NCBI GenBank assembly: GCA_913056125.1
Contig: CAJXNC010000006.1
Location: 124,001 to 188,000 of the forward strand
Length of the DNA stretch: 64,000 nt
Reading direction: 5' to 3'
DNA from: an uncultured Altererythrobacter sp.
GTDB lineage: Bacteria; Pseudomonadota; Alphaproteobacteria; Sphingomonadales; Sphingomonadaceae
The position numbers and the translations under genes are program-made. The notes below the pieces were generated by a model. The model was not told the DNA's origin and made no database searches. It saw only the letters and a list, made by a program, of their open reading frames with translations. Of this stretch, positions 35,626 through 43,542 are shown piece after piece (position 1 is the stretch's first letter; each line of letters starts with the position of its first letter).

Positions 35626-38499
35626 TTATCCTTCCAGGAATTTCCAATTTTTCATGTCGCAGTAGAACCGCGCGTCACAGTTCTCGCATAGCTTACCCGG
35701 ACGCGACTTCATCCGATAATCGCGATCCTCGATCCGGCTGACCGTCTTGTCGAAGTCGGCGATGGTGCGGTCAATCGACTTGCTGTCCTTGTCCCAGCTG
35801 ATGAACGGGTTTCCGCTCTCCTCGCCGGTGTAATACAGATGCGTGCGGCTGACCTTTTCGCCGGTGCGTTCTTCGACAAGGTGCGCATAGACCTCCAGCT
35901 GCCGCCGATATTGCTGTATCCTCTCGCGGTCGCGCACCATGTCGGGCTTCTTCTCGGCCTTGAAGTCGATCAGCTCAACGGTATCACCCTCTCCGCGAAT
36001 AAGGTCCACAGAGCCGTGGAGGATGTAGGTGTCCTTCACCATTGATATATCGACCTCGGCTTCTTTCAGGCGGTCGAAGTTCTTGCGCTCGCGACTGACA
36101 TACCGATCAACTTGGCGAAGCGCAGCGCGCCTTGCGAGCTGGTTGAGATACTGACGCTCACGGCGAGAGAGGTAGTGGTAGTTGGTCTCGAACCACTCCT
36201 CGACCTGATCCTTGGTGACGACATGCTCCTCGCCCCGCAGCACGGCCTTGTGCACGTCCTCAATCGTTTGGTGCACCAAGGTGCCGAACAGCTGCGCGCT
36301 GGCACGCACCGGGGTGAACTCCAGCTCTCGAAAGAACCGATACTGCTCGGCGCAGGTCTCGAAGAGCGCGATGTGTGAGGTAAAGCTGTATTGGCGCTTG
36401 AGGTTGATCTCCTTGACTTCGTCGAACTCGATCAGGCCTGGGCGAAACACCTCGTCGCGCCAGCTCGGCAGCAGCTCCCAGATGTCCGCGAAATACTTCG
36501 ACGGTGATCGGCCGCGCCCTGTCCGCTCCTCTGTCGCAAGCACGAGTAAGTTCTGTGCCCGCGAGAACGCAGTGTAATAGAGGCGCTTGAAGTCGAAGAA
36601 CTTGATACGATCGAGTGGCTCGAAAGGGGGCTTGGCGAGATACGGCTCCATGGCGACGTCGATGTCAGTCCACTGCTTTCGCGGGACGGCCTCAAGTGAC
36701 CCACAAACCACGACGGGGAACTCCAGCCCTTTCGACTGGTGAATGGTCAGGAATGACACGCATCCACTGGGTGCATACTCGCTGTCGTCCTCATACTCGT
36801 CGATGCCGCCTTCATAGAGAAAGCGGAGAAACTGGTTGAACAGATTCAGCAGGTCGCGATCGATGAACTCTGGGTTCACAACGGTGATGTGGTGGAGATA
36901 CTCAAACTTAGTCAGGAGCTGTGAGAGTAGGGCGATATTGCGAGAAGCGCGGCCTTTATCGACACCATCCATCAGATCCTCGTCGAGGCACCGGCTGAAG
37001 AGCGGAAACTGAAGAAGCTGATAAAAGAGACCAGTGAGACCGTAGTCGGCTGGTTCGCTCATCGCGCGGTGATGCTTGGCTAGGGGACGGACAAAGGCAA
37101 GCAAACTGGCGTTCTCTGGCTTGCGCAGTTCAGCGGCGAAGGTGGCGAAACATTGCCGGTCGTAGTAGTCCCAGATGTCGAGTTTCATACCCTCGCGAGT
37201 CTGTCTGATGTCCGGGAACTGCGGAAATAGGAAGATCAGCGCACCGACTACCAGCCGCACCTCTTCACGCTCGAAGAAAAGATTGGAGCGCGGCGAGTAA
37301 ACGGGGATGCCATTCGCCTCCAAGTGCCTCGCGAGGGTCAGCACGCGATCATTCTTCACAGAGCGGAATAGGAAGGCCACCTGGTTCCAATCGGTCAGGC
37401 CGTTGTCGCGAAGAGCATGTAGAAAGCAGACGACCTCATCATTGAACTCGGCGTCGTCAGCTTGCGTTAGCTTTACGACCGAGGCGCTATCAGGGAACTC
37501 AGATTCACACGGCGTGATTGTCTTATCGAAACGGAACGATTTCCCGCCTTCCCGCCAGTCCTCGTCAGCAATCCAGCGGTTGTAGAAGTCAATAATGTCC
37601 GGTGTGGAACGATAATTGATTGCGAGCTGCTGCTGCATGCATGCGCCAGGCTCAAACTTGTCGGGGAACTCCAGAATATTCCGAATGGTCGCGCCACGGA
37701 ATCGATAAAGCCCTTGGTCGTCGTCACCGACAACACAGATGTTCTGTCGATCGCCTGCGAGAAGAAAAAGGAGGCGCTCTTGAATTGTGTTCGTGTCTTG
37801 GAACTCGTCCACCATGATGTGCGTGAGCTGCGCTCGGACCTCTTCTAGGACCGCTGGTTGATCTTGCAGTAGGCGTAGCGCCTCCGCCTGGATGCCGGCG
37901 AAGTCGAGCGCATTCTGCTCTCGCATAAGTTCTTGGTAGAGAACTGCGGCGTGCCCCAAGGCGATGATAGCCGGGTCGTCGCCGGAAACTAGCGCCTGCA
38001 CATCGAGAGCCTCTTCTGCGACTTTGTTCAGCCAGCTCATCAGCTGTGTCGCGCGGTGCCAGCGACCCGATTGCGGGGCGCCAATTACTAACTCAATGTC
38101 GTCTATCTCATCAAAGCGGTTCAGGCGCTGATACAGGAAATACTGCTGGTCGAACTGATCGAACAGCGAGAAGTTGCGCTTCAGTCGCGTGAACTCCCGG
38201 TGGTCCTTAAGCATACGCAAGCAGATCGAGTGGAATGTCCCTATATACATTTCGTTCATGTTGAACGAGATCCCAAGCTCAATCAGCCGGTTCGAGATGC
38301 GCGTGATTAGCTCGCGCGCGGCCTTCTCCGTAAAGGTCACCACCAAGAGCTGTTCGGGATCGACGCCCTCGACATCGATAAGGCGGACAATGCGCTCAAC
38401 TAGTGTGAATGTTTTTCCTGACCCAGGGCCGGCGATAATTAGGAGTGGGCCAGAAGTAGCATCAATCGCCGCTTGTTGGTTTTGATTCGGACCAGGCAT
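35626..38499 (-). CDS. UvrD/Rep-family helicase fused to a RecB-type nuclease with Fe-S cysteines
   Basis: The 957-residue protein is a superfamily 1A helicase with Q-motif NQNQQAAIDA, Walker A AGPGSGKT (23-30), DEFQDTNTIQ (231-240), VGDDDQGLYRFRGA and a C-terminal motif VSFLTIHQSKGLEFPVV. The last 240 residues are a RecB-like nuclease: Cys716 (ETCAEQYRF), His743, Asp832 (SVDLIR), Asp845-x-Lys847 (LIDFKAEK), and Cys938, Cys941, Cys947 near the end. Four cysteines bracketing the nuclease match the iron-staple layout of AddB and Cas4. This is the first gene of the seven-gene run. Unlike AddAB it is a lone chain, and its link to a mod-res pair suggests DNA destruction rather than housekeeping repair. 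Confidence 0.9.
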   Translation of the reverse strand: MPGPNQNQQAAIDATSGPLLIIAGPGSGKTFTLVERIVRLIDVEGVDPEQLLVVTFTEKAARELITRISNRLIELGISFNMNEMYIGTFHSICLRMLKDHREFTRLKRNFSLFDQFDQQYFLYQRLNRFDEIDDIELVIGAPQSGRWHRATQLMSWLNKVAEEALDVQALVSGDDPAIIALGHAAVLYQELMREQNALDFAGIQAEALRLLQDQPAVLEEVRAQLTHIMVDEFQDTNTIQERLLFLLAGDRQNICVVGDDDQGLYRFRGATIRNILEFPDKFEPGACMQQQLAINYRSTPDIIDFYNRWIADEDWREGGKSFRFDKTITPCESEFPDSASVVKLTQADDAEFNDEVVCFLHALRDNGLTDWNQVAFLFRSVKNDRVLTLARHLEANGIPVYSPRSNLFFEREEVRLVVGALIFLFPQFPDIRQTREGMKLDIWDYYDRQCFATFAAELRKPENASLLAFVRPLAKHHRAMSEPADYGLTGLFYQLLQFPLFSRCLDEDLMDGVDKGRASRNIALLSQLLTKFEYLHHITVVNPEFIDRDLLNLFNQFLRFLYEGGIDEYEDDSEYAPSGCVSFLTIHQSKGLEFPVVVCGSLEAVPRKQWTDIDVAMEPYLAKPPFEPLDRIKFFDFKRLYYTAFSRAQNLLVLATEERTGRGRSPSKYFADIWELLPSWRDEVFRPGLIEFDEVKEINLKRQYSFTSHIALFETCAEQYRFFRELEFTPVRASAQLFGTLVHQTIEDVHKAVLRGEEHVVTKDQVEEWFETNYHYLSRRERQYLNQLARRAALRQVDRYVSRERKNFDRLKEAEVDISMVKDTYILHGSVDLIRGEGDTVELIDFKAEKKPDMVRDRERIQQYRRQLEVYAHLVEERTGEKVSRTHLYYTGEESGNPFISWDKDSKSIDRTIADFDKTVSRIEDRDYRMKSRPGKLCENCDARFYCDMKNWKFLEG

Positions 38500-38710
38500 T
38501 CCAATACATTATTCATCTACGTCTTCATTGGCCACGATTGCATGTGGCGTCGCATAAGAGCTGCGTCGCTTCTCGTGGCGGGGGTTACACTACGCAGCCC
38601 TTTGCAAGTGTGGTCCCGTCGGATTTTCCGAAATCAATTGCCGATTTTTCGAACGTGGGCACCGAGAAGCGCCGAGGGCCTATGGCTTAGATGTATATGT
38701 GTCAGGCTCT

Positions 38711-38827
38711 TCCGGACCGAAAACTCGTCAATTCGGGTGCTTCAGGTCCGGAATTTCCGGACCAAAACGGTCCCTAACAAAGTCGCTGTCCGGATTTGCA
38801 GGACCAAAGAACAGATTTTTCCGGACC
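38711..38827. repeat. Array of TCCGGACC palindromes and half-sites
   Basis: In the 333-base gene-free interval 38500-38832 the octamer TCCGGACC or its near match occurs at 38711-38718, 38745-38752 (as GGTCCGGA), 38756-38763 and 38820-38827, with partial copies at 38788-38794 and 38800-38805. Most are flanked by runs of A or T. The array begins right after the stop of the winged-helix gene and lies upstream of the UvrD-like gene, so it could bind that protein and control the defence run. The rest of 38500-38700 shows nothing I can name. Confidence 0.65.
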
Positions 38828-38832
38828 GCGAT

Positions 38833-39231
38833 TTATCCCGGCTTCCAACCCATAAACTCTCGGGTGGGAAGCTTTTCATTCACTCGTTCCCATGTAAGTG
38901 CCCACTCAGTCGCTCGGCTGGCGGTCGCATCCTTCATGTTGAAGCCACCGAGCTTGGTCGACTTGATCAGCCCGACTTCGCGCAGCTGGTTGAGATACCG
39001 CAAGGCCGTATCCTTGTCCGAGATGTTGATGGCAGAGCAAGCCTGCCGCGCGCTCATTATGATTTGGCCATTGTTACGTCCGTTGTATCTGCGGATCAGT
39101 TCCATGAGGAGCGCACGCGGGCCGGGCTTCAAGCTGCGATATGCCACGCTGTCCTGAACCCAATGAGGCAAGCGGGAAAAGGTCGGCTCGTTGCGCCCTT
39201 TCCTGTTGATCTTCCTCTTTTTGTTAGCCAC
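38833..39231 (-). CDS. Winged-helix DNA-binding protein (Rep-like/regulatory) of the island
   Basis: The 132-residue protein has a basic start (MANKKRKINRKGRNEP), then RLPHWVQDSVAYRSLKPGPRALLMELI and a winged-helix segment IIMSARQACSAINISDKDTALRYLNQLREVGLI. Such proteins on islands and plasmids act as replication-initiator-like or regulatory factors. Protein-like sequence rich in Gly-Pro-Asp/Arg-Ser-Gly continues past the stop in overlapping frames through the TCCGGACC array, so homologues may be longer and this one shortened. It is 22 bases after the AlpA-like gene. Confidence 0.75.
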   Translation of the reverse strand: MANKKRKINRKGRNEPTFSRLPHWVQDSVAYRSLKPGPRALLMELIRRYNGRNNGQIIMSARQACSAINISDKDTALRYLNQLREVGLIKSTKLGGFNMKDATASRATEWALTWERVNEKLPTREFMGWKPG

Positions 39232-39253
39232 GGGGCTGCCAATCTATGTCGGC

Positions 39254-39424
39254 TCAGCGTGCAGGGAGCAGCTCGAACCATTTCTGCGCATCGCTCTCAG
39301 CGATCCGGGTCGCACGTCCAACCTTGCGGAATGGAAGGCGGCCGGCCTGGTTTTCACGATAGGCCGTGGAGCGGCCCACGCCGAAGCGTTCGCAGAATTC
39401 ATTGATGGTGATTAGCTTGTCCAT
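39254..39424 (-). CDS. AlpA-like helix-turn-helix regulator/excisionase
   Basis: The 56-residue protein, MDKLITINEFCERFGVGRSTAYRENQ followed by GRLPFRKVGRATRI, is a MerR-type short helix-turn-helix with a wing, as in AlpA and phage excisionases. GGAGG lies seven bases before ATG 39424, which rules out the longer frame from 39436. AlpA-type proteins switch on integrase expression or assist excision of P4-type islands, fitting the integrase upstream. Confidence 0.85.
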   Translation of the reverse strand: MDKLITINEFCERFGVGRSTAYRENQAGRLPFRKVGRATRIAESDAQKWFELLPAR

Positions 39425-39479
39425 TGGTGCCTCCATGTTCGTGGATGCAGCCTGACTAAGCTCATCGTTCCTCGTCGTT

Positions 39480-40406
39480 CTAAGGGGAATTTTGGGCGAG
39501 GAATCTATGAAAGAGATTTACCCCAGCTTGCCGCAACCGAGAGCTAAGCCAATTCAATTGTTCGGTAGCAAACTCCAAATCCTGCTTGTTGCGAATTCCG
39601 GTCTGCTCCACACACTTCTCATCCAGCCGCTTGCGACGGGCGGCCTTTAGCAGCCCCTCCAAATTCGGGACCTTGTCAATCTGCAATGCCATGCAGGCTA
39701 TGCGATCAAAGAAATCAGCCCATGGCCCTAGCCGAGGCTGCCCATGATCATCTGGCCAACTATTGATCGTAGCGTCGCGGCCATAAGCCTCTTCAAAAAT
39801 GACCGCCAGAGAGTTCGCAAAGCGCAAGCGACGCTTTCGCTTTTCCGTATCACGCCAACGGGGCGGATCGTCGCGAGAACACAATTCCTCAGACGCAGTC
39901 CTCATATAAGCTTCCAGTTCAAGCATCCCGCATGCCATCTCGCGAAATTTGCGCCAGTCTGACGATCCAGTCGCTATCTGGTTGCTGCTTTCGACCCACC
40001 ATCCATCTTTGCCTTCATCCAGCCGGTCTAAAGCGTCCGGGTCCTTCTCAACTGGTGCTTCCCAGTCCGGCAAATTATCCCAATCGTCAAATTTGCTGTA
40101 GCGGCGGAAAACGCTTTCGGCCCATGCGCTTCGATTGGCGAAAAGCTGTTTCGCTACGGCGATCGCATCGGCAATAGCTTCGATTTCTCGCCTGACAGTC
40201 AGCTGGCCTGGATACTCGTCGATCTCATCTTCTGTGCCCACCGTGCAGAAGTATGCTTGCCGAATCTTTGCGGCCAGCCAGCGGTTAGTCTTGGCCGTTG
40301 GAAGTTCAAAATCGCAAAGTGCTTTCTCGACCGAAACTTCCGTAATGTGCGCGAACCAATCAAGTTGGTTCGCGAGCCAAACATCGGAATCGTCCGCGCC
40401 TCTCAA
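39480..40406 (-). CDS. Unassigned island protein coupled to the integrase
   Basis: The 308-residue protein begins at TTG 40406, which overlaps the integrase stop as TTGA and is preceded by GAGGGACGGAG. The frame is open upstream to 40481, but that part is the integrase gene read in another frame. The sequence is rich in Trp and charged residues (DVWLANQLDWFAHITEVSVEKAL, FDDWDNLPDWEAPVEKD) with no membrane segment, signal or known motif. Coupled genes directly after P4-type integrases are common but usually uncharacterised. No function is proposed. Confidence 0.7.
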   Translation of the reverse strand: MRGADDSDVWLANQLDWFAHITEVSVEKALCDFELPTAKTNRWLAAKIRQAYFCTVGTEDEIDEYPGQLTVRREIEAIADAIAVAKQLFANRSAWAESVFRRYSKFDDWDNLPDWEAPVEKDPDALDRLDEGKDGWWVESSNQIATGSSDWRKFREMACGMLELEAYMRTASEELCSRDDPPRWRDTEKRKRRLRFANSLAVIFEEAYGRDATINSWPDDHGQPRLGPWADFFDRIACMALQIDKVPNLEGLLKAARRKRLDEKCVEQTGIRNKQDLEFATEQLNWLSSRLRQAGVNLFHRFLAQNSP

Positions 40407-41632
40407 GCTCCGTCCCTCTGCTTCCTGAAGCGAACTACCTCTCCCCCCTGTTTGAGCTGATCTAGATGATCGCTCCACCATTGCGCCATCTTGACCCGCT
40501 CGTCCCAGTAGTTGCCGCGACTGTAGGCTCCACGGACTGCATCGCTATCGCCATGAGCAAGCGCCCGTTCGATAGCATCGGGGTTCCATTTCCCACTTTC
40601 GTTCAGCAAGGTCGATGCCGTCGCCCTCAACCCATGGGCAGTAACTTCATCTTTGGAGAAACCCATGCGTCGGAAGGCGGCATTGATGGTGTTCTCACTC
40701 ATCGGTCGCTTGGCAGTGTAGAACGATGGGAAGACAAAGGCTCCATTGGCCGAGAGCTGATGTAGCTCGCGCAAATGCGAAAGCACTTGGCGGGAAAGCG
40801 GAACAGCATGTGGCCGCCGTGCCTTCATCTTTCCTGCCGGAATGCGCCAAATCGCGGCATCCAGATCAAATTCGCCCCATTCGGCATGGCGCAGCTCGCC
40901 TGGTCGCACAAATATGTGCGGCGCAATCAGTAGGGCAAACTTTGTGACGGGATGACCGTCATAACTTTCGATGGCCCGTAGCAGAGCACCCAACTTGGTC
41001 GGCTCAAGGATGGCTGCGTAGTGCTTGGCTTTCGGCGTCACCAACGCCCCTCGCAACGTCGATGCGGGATCATGCTCACCTCGGCCTGTCCAAATGGCAT
41101 ACCGAAAGACGCGGCTGGCAAAGCTTCGGCACTTCTTGGCTGTCTCGTAGTTGCCTTTGGCTTCTAGCTTCCGGAGGACAGCCAAAAGCATTTGGGGATC
41201 GACATCGGTAATCGGCATCTTGCCGATCGCTGGCTTCAGCAAGTCCAAGAACCAGCGCGCCTTCTTCAATGTCCCCTCGGCGCGACCATCTCCGACCATC
41301 TTCTTTTCGATGTATTCAGCGCCAATCGCGCCGAAGGTATTTGCAGCTTCAAACTGGGCTGTCGCCTTTGCCTTCTTGCGTTGAAGCGAAGGATCAATCC
41401 CCTCGCTTAATTGTCGTCTCGCTGCATCTCGCAGGTCACGGGCCTCGGACAGGCTGACTTCCGGCCACGCCCCCAACGCCAGCCGCTTTTCCTTGTTGGC
41501 GATTCGGTATTTCCACCGCCAAAGCTTCGAGCCGTTCGCGAAAACTTCGAGATAAAGCCCCTTGGCGTCAGCTCGCTTGTAGGGCTTCGAGCCAGGCTTG
41601 AACGCCTTAATCTCGGCTACGGTCAGCGTCAT
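40403..41632 (-). CDS. P4-type tyrosine recombinase (integrase)
   Basis: The 409-residue enzyme inserts and excises the island at tRNA-Leu. Residues 1-90 are the arm-DNA-binding DUF4102-like domain (YKRADAKGLYLEVFANGSKLWRWKYR), 95-195 the core-binding domain, and the rest the catalytic domain with Arg243 (RPGELR), HGLR at 333-336, His360 and the nucleophile Tyr370 (GAYSRGNYW). All catalytic residues are present. I start it at ATG 41632 because the family begins with LTVAEIKAFKPG; upstream codons run into the tRNA. The start is preceded by TGCCCCCAA rather than a good ribosome site. It lies about 180 bases from the tRNA end. Confidence 0.93.
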   Translation of the reverse strand: MTLTVAEIKAFKPGSKPYKRADAKGLYLEVFANGSKLWRWKYRIANKEKRLALGAWPEVSLSEARDLRDAARRQLSEGIDPSLQRKKAKATAQFEAANTFGAIGAEYIEKKMVGDGRAEGTLKKARWFLDLLKPAIGKMPITDVDPQMLLAVLRKLEAKGNYETAKKCRSFASRVFRYAIWTGRGEHDPASTLRGALVTPKAKHYAAILEPTKLGALLRAIESYDGHPVTKFALLIAPHIFVRPGELRHAEWGEFDLDAAIWRIPAGKMKARRPHAVPLSRQVLSHLRELHQLSANGAFVFPSFYTAKRPMSENTINAAFRRMGFSKDEVTAHGLRATASTLLNESGKWNPDAIERALAHGDSDAVRGAYSRGNYWDERVKMAQWWSDHLDQLKQGGEVVRFRKQRDGA

Positions 41633-41633
41633 T

Positions 41634-41718
41634 TGGGGGCATGACCCTTGGCCAAATGGGGCCACATGAAGAGAGATGCCCCCGCCAATGCCCCCATCAG
41701 GAGCGGGTTTTGGGGGCA
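41634..41718. repeat. Right-end TGCCCCC repeats (candidate integrase arm sites)
   Basis: TGGGGGCA occurs at 41634-41641 and 41711-41718, and its complement TGCCCCC(A) at 41677-41683 and 41689-41696, all between the integrase start and the tRNA. Two more copies lie at the island's left end. The first and last share the longer TGGGGGCATGACC. Confidence 0.6.
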
Positions 41719-41805
41719 TGACCTGAATTGCCCAGAACCGATCATGGATTGCAAATGCCCTGTTTTCCGGGCTTTTGCAAGCAATCTGGGATGTTGAGGA
41801 ATGTT

Positions 41806-41825
41806 GAAATGGTGCCCAGAAGAGG
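41806..41825. repeat. Right attachment site in the tRNA-Leu 3' end
   Basis: Twenty bases covering the tRNA 3' end and five flanking bases are repeated, with one base lacking, at 27300-27318. The intact tRNA is restored on this side, as usual for integrases that use tRNA 3' ends. Confidence 0.75.
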
Positions 41826-41896
41826 ACTCGAACCTCCACGCCCTTGCGAGCGCCGCCACCTGAAGACGGTGCGTCTACCAATTCCGCCATCTGGGC
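41810..41896 (-). tRNA. tRNA-Leu (anticodon CAG)
   Basis: The minus strand reads GCCCAGA...TCTGGGC for a perfect 7-bp acceptor stem, discriminator A and encoded CCA. The D arm contains GGCGGAATTGGTAGACGC, the anticodon stem CCGTC/GGCGG encloses loop TTCAGGT giving anticodon CAG, a long variable arm follows, and the T arm has GGTTCGAGTCC. The length of 87 bases fits a class II leucine tRNA. Confidence 0.97.
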
Positions 41897-42105
41897 ACCG
41901 GAGCAGCGCGGATCATACACGTCCATGCTGCGTGGTAGGCGCGCGCCACTAGCGAAGGGCAGGCCCGTTTGTCAACGCGGATCGCACAGCCAATGCGCTT
42001 TTCCCAGCTCCACAGCACGCCAAGACGCAAAGTGGGCATTGCAGCGCACAAGCCGAGCGTGCAAAGGGCATGGGCATAGCACCTGGCAGATGGCAGTATT
42101 CGAAT

Positions 42106-43050
42106 ATGGCGCAGCGCAATCCCCTCGAAGACAAGCTTGTCGTGATGATCGGCGGCAGCGGATTCATCGGCACACATGTGGCGCAGGATTTGCTGGACCG
42201 CGGTGCGCGCCTGCGCATCTGCTCGCGCCATCCGGAAAAGGCTTTCAAGCTCAAGCCGCTCGCCAATCTCGGCCAGCTGCAATTCGCACGCTGCAACGCC
42301 GCCAGCAAGGACAGCCTCGCCGCCTGCATCAAGGGCGCTGATGCCGTGGTCTACCTGGTGGGTACATTCGGCAAGGACCAGAAGGCCTTGCAAGCAGAGG
42401 GCGCGGGCCATGCCGCCGCTGCTGCGCAGGCCGAAGGGGCGGACGCATTCGTCTATCTCTCTTCCATCGGTGCCGATGCCGCGGATGAGGAAAGCGGCTA
42501 TGCCAGCACCAAGGGCATGGGCGAGGAAGCCGTGCTTGGCGCCTTTCCCAAGGCGACCGTGCTGCGCCCCTCCGTCGTGTTTGGCGAGGATGACGATTTC
42601 ATCAACATGTTCGCCGGCCTGATCCAGGCCCTGCCCGCCGTCCCTGTTTTCGGACCGGATGCGAAGCTCCAGCCGGTCTGGGTCGATGACGTGGCCGAAG
42701 CGCTGGGGAATGCGCTGGCCGATCCCGGCAAGCATGGTGGCAAGACCTATGAACTGGCTGGCCCCGAAGTGCTCACGATGATGGACCTGCACGAGCGGAT
42801 TGCCGCCGGCCAGGGCCGCAATCCTGGCCTGATCCCGGTTCCCGACGTGCTGAGCGGGATTTTCGCCGCACTGCCGGGCACGCCGATGAATGCCGACCAA
42901 TGGCGCCTGCTCAAGCGCGGCAGCGTAGCCAGCGGCGACTATCCTACGGCCGAGAAGCTGGGCGTTTCGCCCAAGCCGCTTTCCCTGTTCCTAGACAAGT
43001 GGATGGTCCGCTACCGCAAGCACGGACGCTTCACCGTTCAATCTGCCTGA
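42106..43050 (+). CDS. NDUFA9-like NAD(P)-binding protein (atypical short-chain dehydrogenase family)
   Basis: The 314-residue protein has an N-terminal Rossmann motif VVMIGGSGFIGTHVAQDLLDRG and SRHPEKA, then VYLVGTFGK, FVYLSSIGAD, and LRPSVVFGEDDDFINMFAGL, typical of the complex I NDUFA9 subfamily, which binds NADPH without being a clear catalyst. ATG 42106 is used; an in-frame start at 42070 precedes it with no family-like sequence. The alphaproteobacterial members are thought to act in complex I assembly or quinone-related metabolism. It overlaps the convergent NfeD gene by 13 bases. Confidence 0.85.
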   Translation: MAQRNPLEDKLVVMIGGSGFIGTHVAQDLLDRGARLRICSRHPEKAFKLKPLANLGQLQFARCNAASKDSLAACIKGADAVVYLVGTFGKDQKALQAEGAGHAAAAAQAEGADAFVYLSSIGADAADEESGYASTKGMGEEAVLGAFPKATVLRPSVVFGEDDDFINMFAGLIQALPAVPVFGPDAKLQPVWVDDVAEALGNALADPGKHGGKTYELAGPEVLTMMDLHERIAAGQGRNPGLIPVPDVLSGIFAALPGTPMNADQWRLLKRGSVASGDYPTAEKLGVSPKPLSLFLDKWMVRYRKHGRFTVQSA

Positions 43051-43529
43051 GGAGAGGGCTCCCCGCCCTTATCGGCAATCAGCGTTGCGAGCGGTTCGAC
43101 CAATAGAGCCGAACCCTCGCTGCCAACCACGCGGATGCGTTCGCCCAGCGCAATGTCGGGCCCGCGCGCAATCCAGTCGCTATCGCCGATATGGACGCGC
43201 CCGCTGCCATGCTCGATCGCCTCGGTGACGGTACCGGTCTGACCTACCATGCGCGCACCGCGCCGGTTGAGCAGCGGGTCCGCACTCTCGATCGGGCTGA
43301 CATTGATCCAGCGACGGGCAGAGAACACCGCAATCAGGGAAAGCGAGGCAAAGTTGAGGATCTGTAGCGGAACGGAGATATCGACCACTGCGGTCAGGAC
43401 GCCGGTGAGAATGGCCGCAACCGCCAGCCAGATCAGGTAGACGCCCGGAACCAGCATTTCGAGTGCGCCGAGCAACAGGCCCAGCGTGATCCAGACCCAG
43501 TGCGCGCCAATGCCGTCCAGGTAGTCCAT
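43038..43529 (-). CDS. NfeD-family membrane protein
   Basis: The 163-residue protein has three membrane helices (WVWITLGLLLGALEMLVPG, VYLIWLAVAAILTGVLTAVV, LQILNFASLSLIAVFSARRW) and a soluble OB-fold end (GQTGTVTEAIEHGSGRVHIGDSDWIARG). It begins 13 bases after the SPFH gene stop. Short NfeD proteins pair with stomatin-like proteins in membrane microdomains. Confidence 0.9.
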   Translation of the reverse strand: MDYLDGIGAHWVWITLGLLLGALEMLVPGVYLIWLAVAAILTGVLTAVVDISVPLQILNFASLSLIAVFSARRWINVSPIESADPLLNRRGARMVGQTGTVTEAIEHGSGRVHIGDSDWIARGPDIALGERIRVVGSEGSALLVEPLATLIADKGGEPSPQAD

Positions 43530-43542
43530 CTTTGCTTCCGCC

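Larger units (their letters stand above)
27300..41825. mobile_element. Integrative element (genomic island) in the 3' end of tRNA-Leu(CAG)
   Basis: A 14.5-kb segment separates the pcc operon from the tRNA-Leu gene. Its right edge has a P4-type integrase directly beside the tRNA 3' end, and its left edge has a near copy of that tRNA end. The interior carries an AlpA-like regulator, a winged-helix protein, unassigned genes and a restriction/repair-type gene run. The genes here are visibly richer in A and T than the flanking core genes. All cargo genes are on the minus strand. No conjugation genes are present, so it may need a helper or be immobile. Confidence 0.88.

Noticed and set aside
35626-38499. 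UvrD-like gene as housekeeping UvrD or AddA
   Set aside because: Housekeeping UvrD has no C-terminal nuclease and AddA has a partner AddB; this copy lies on a mobile island, has Fe-S-type cysteines and stands without addB.
38711-38827. TCCGGACC array as a CRISPR array
   Set aside because: Repeats are only 8 bp, unevenly spaced and palindromic; no spacers of constant length and no cas genes.
38473-39405. 310-codon plus-strand frame over the TCCGGACC array and the winged-helix gene
   Set aside because: It passes through palindromic repeats and the antisense of a gene with a clear winged helix; no ribosome site.
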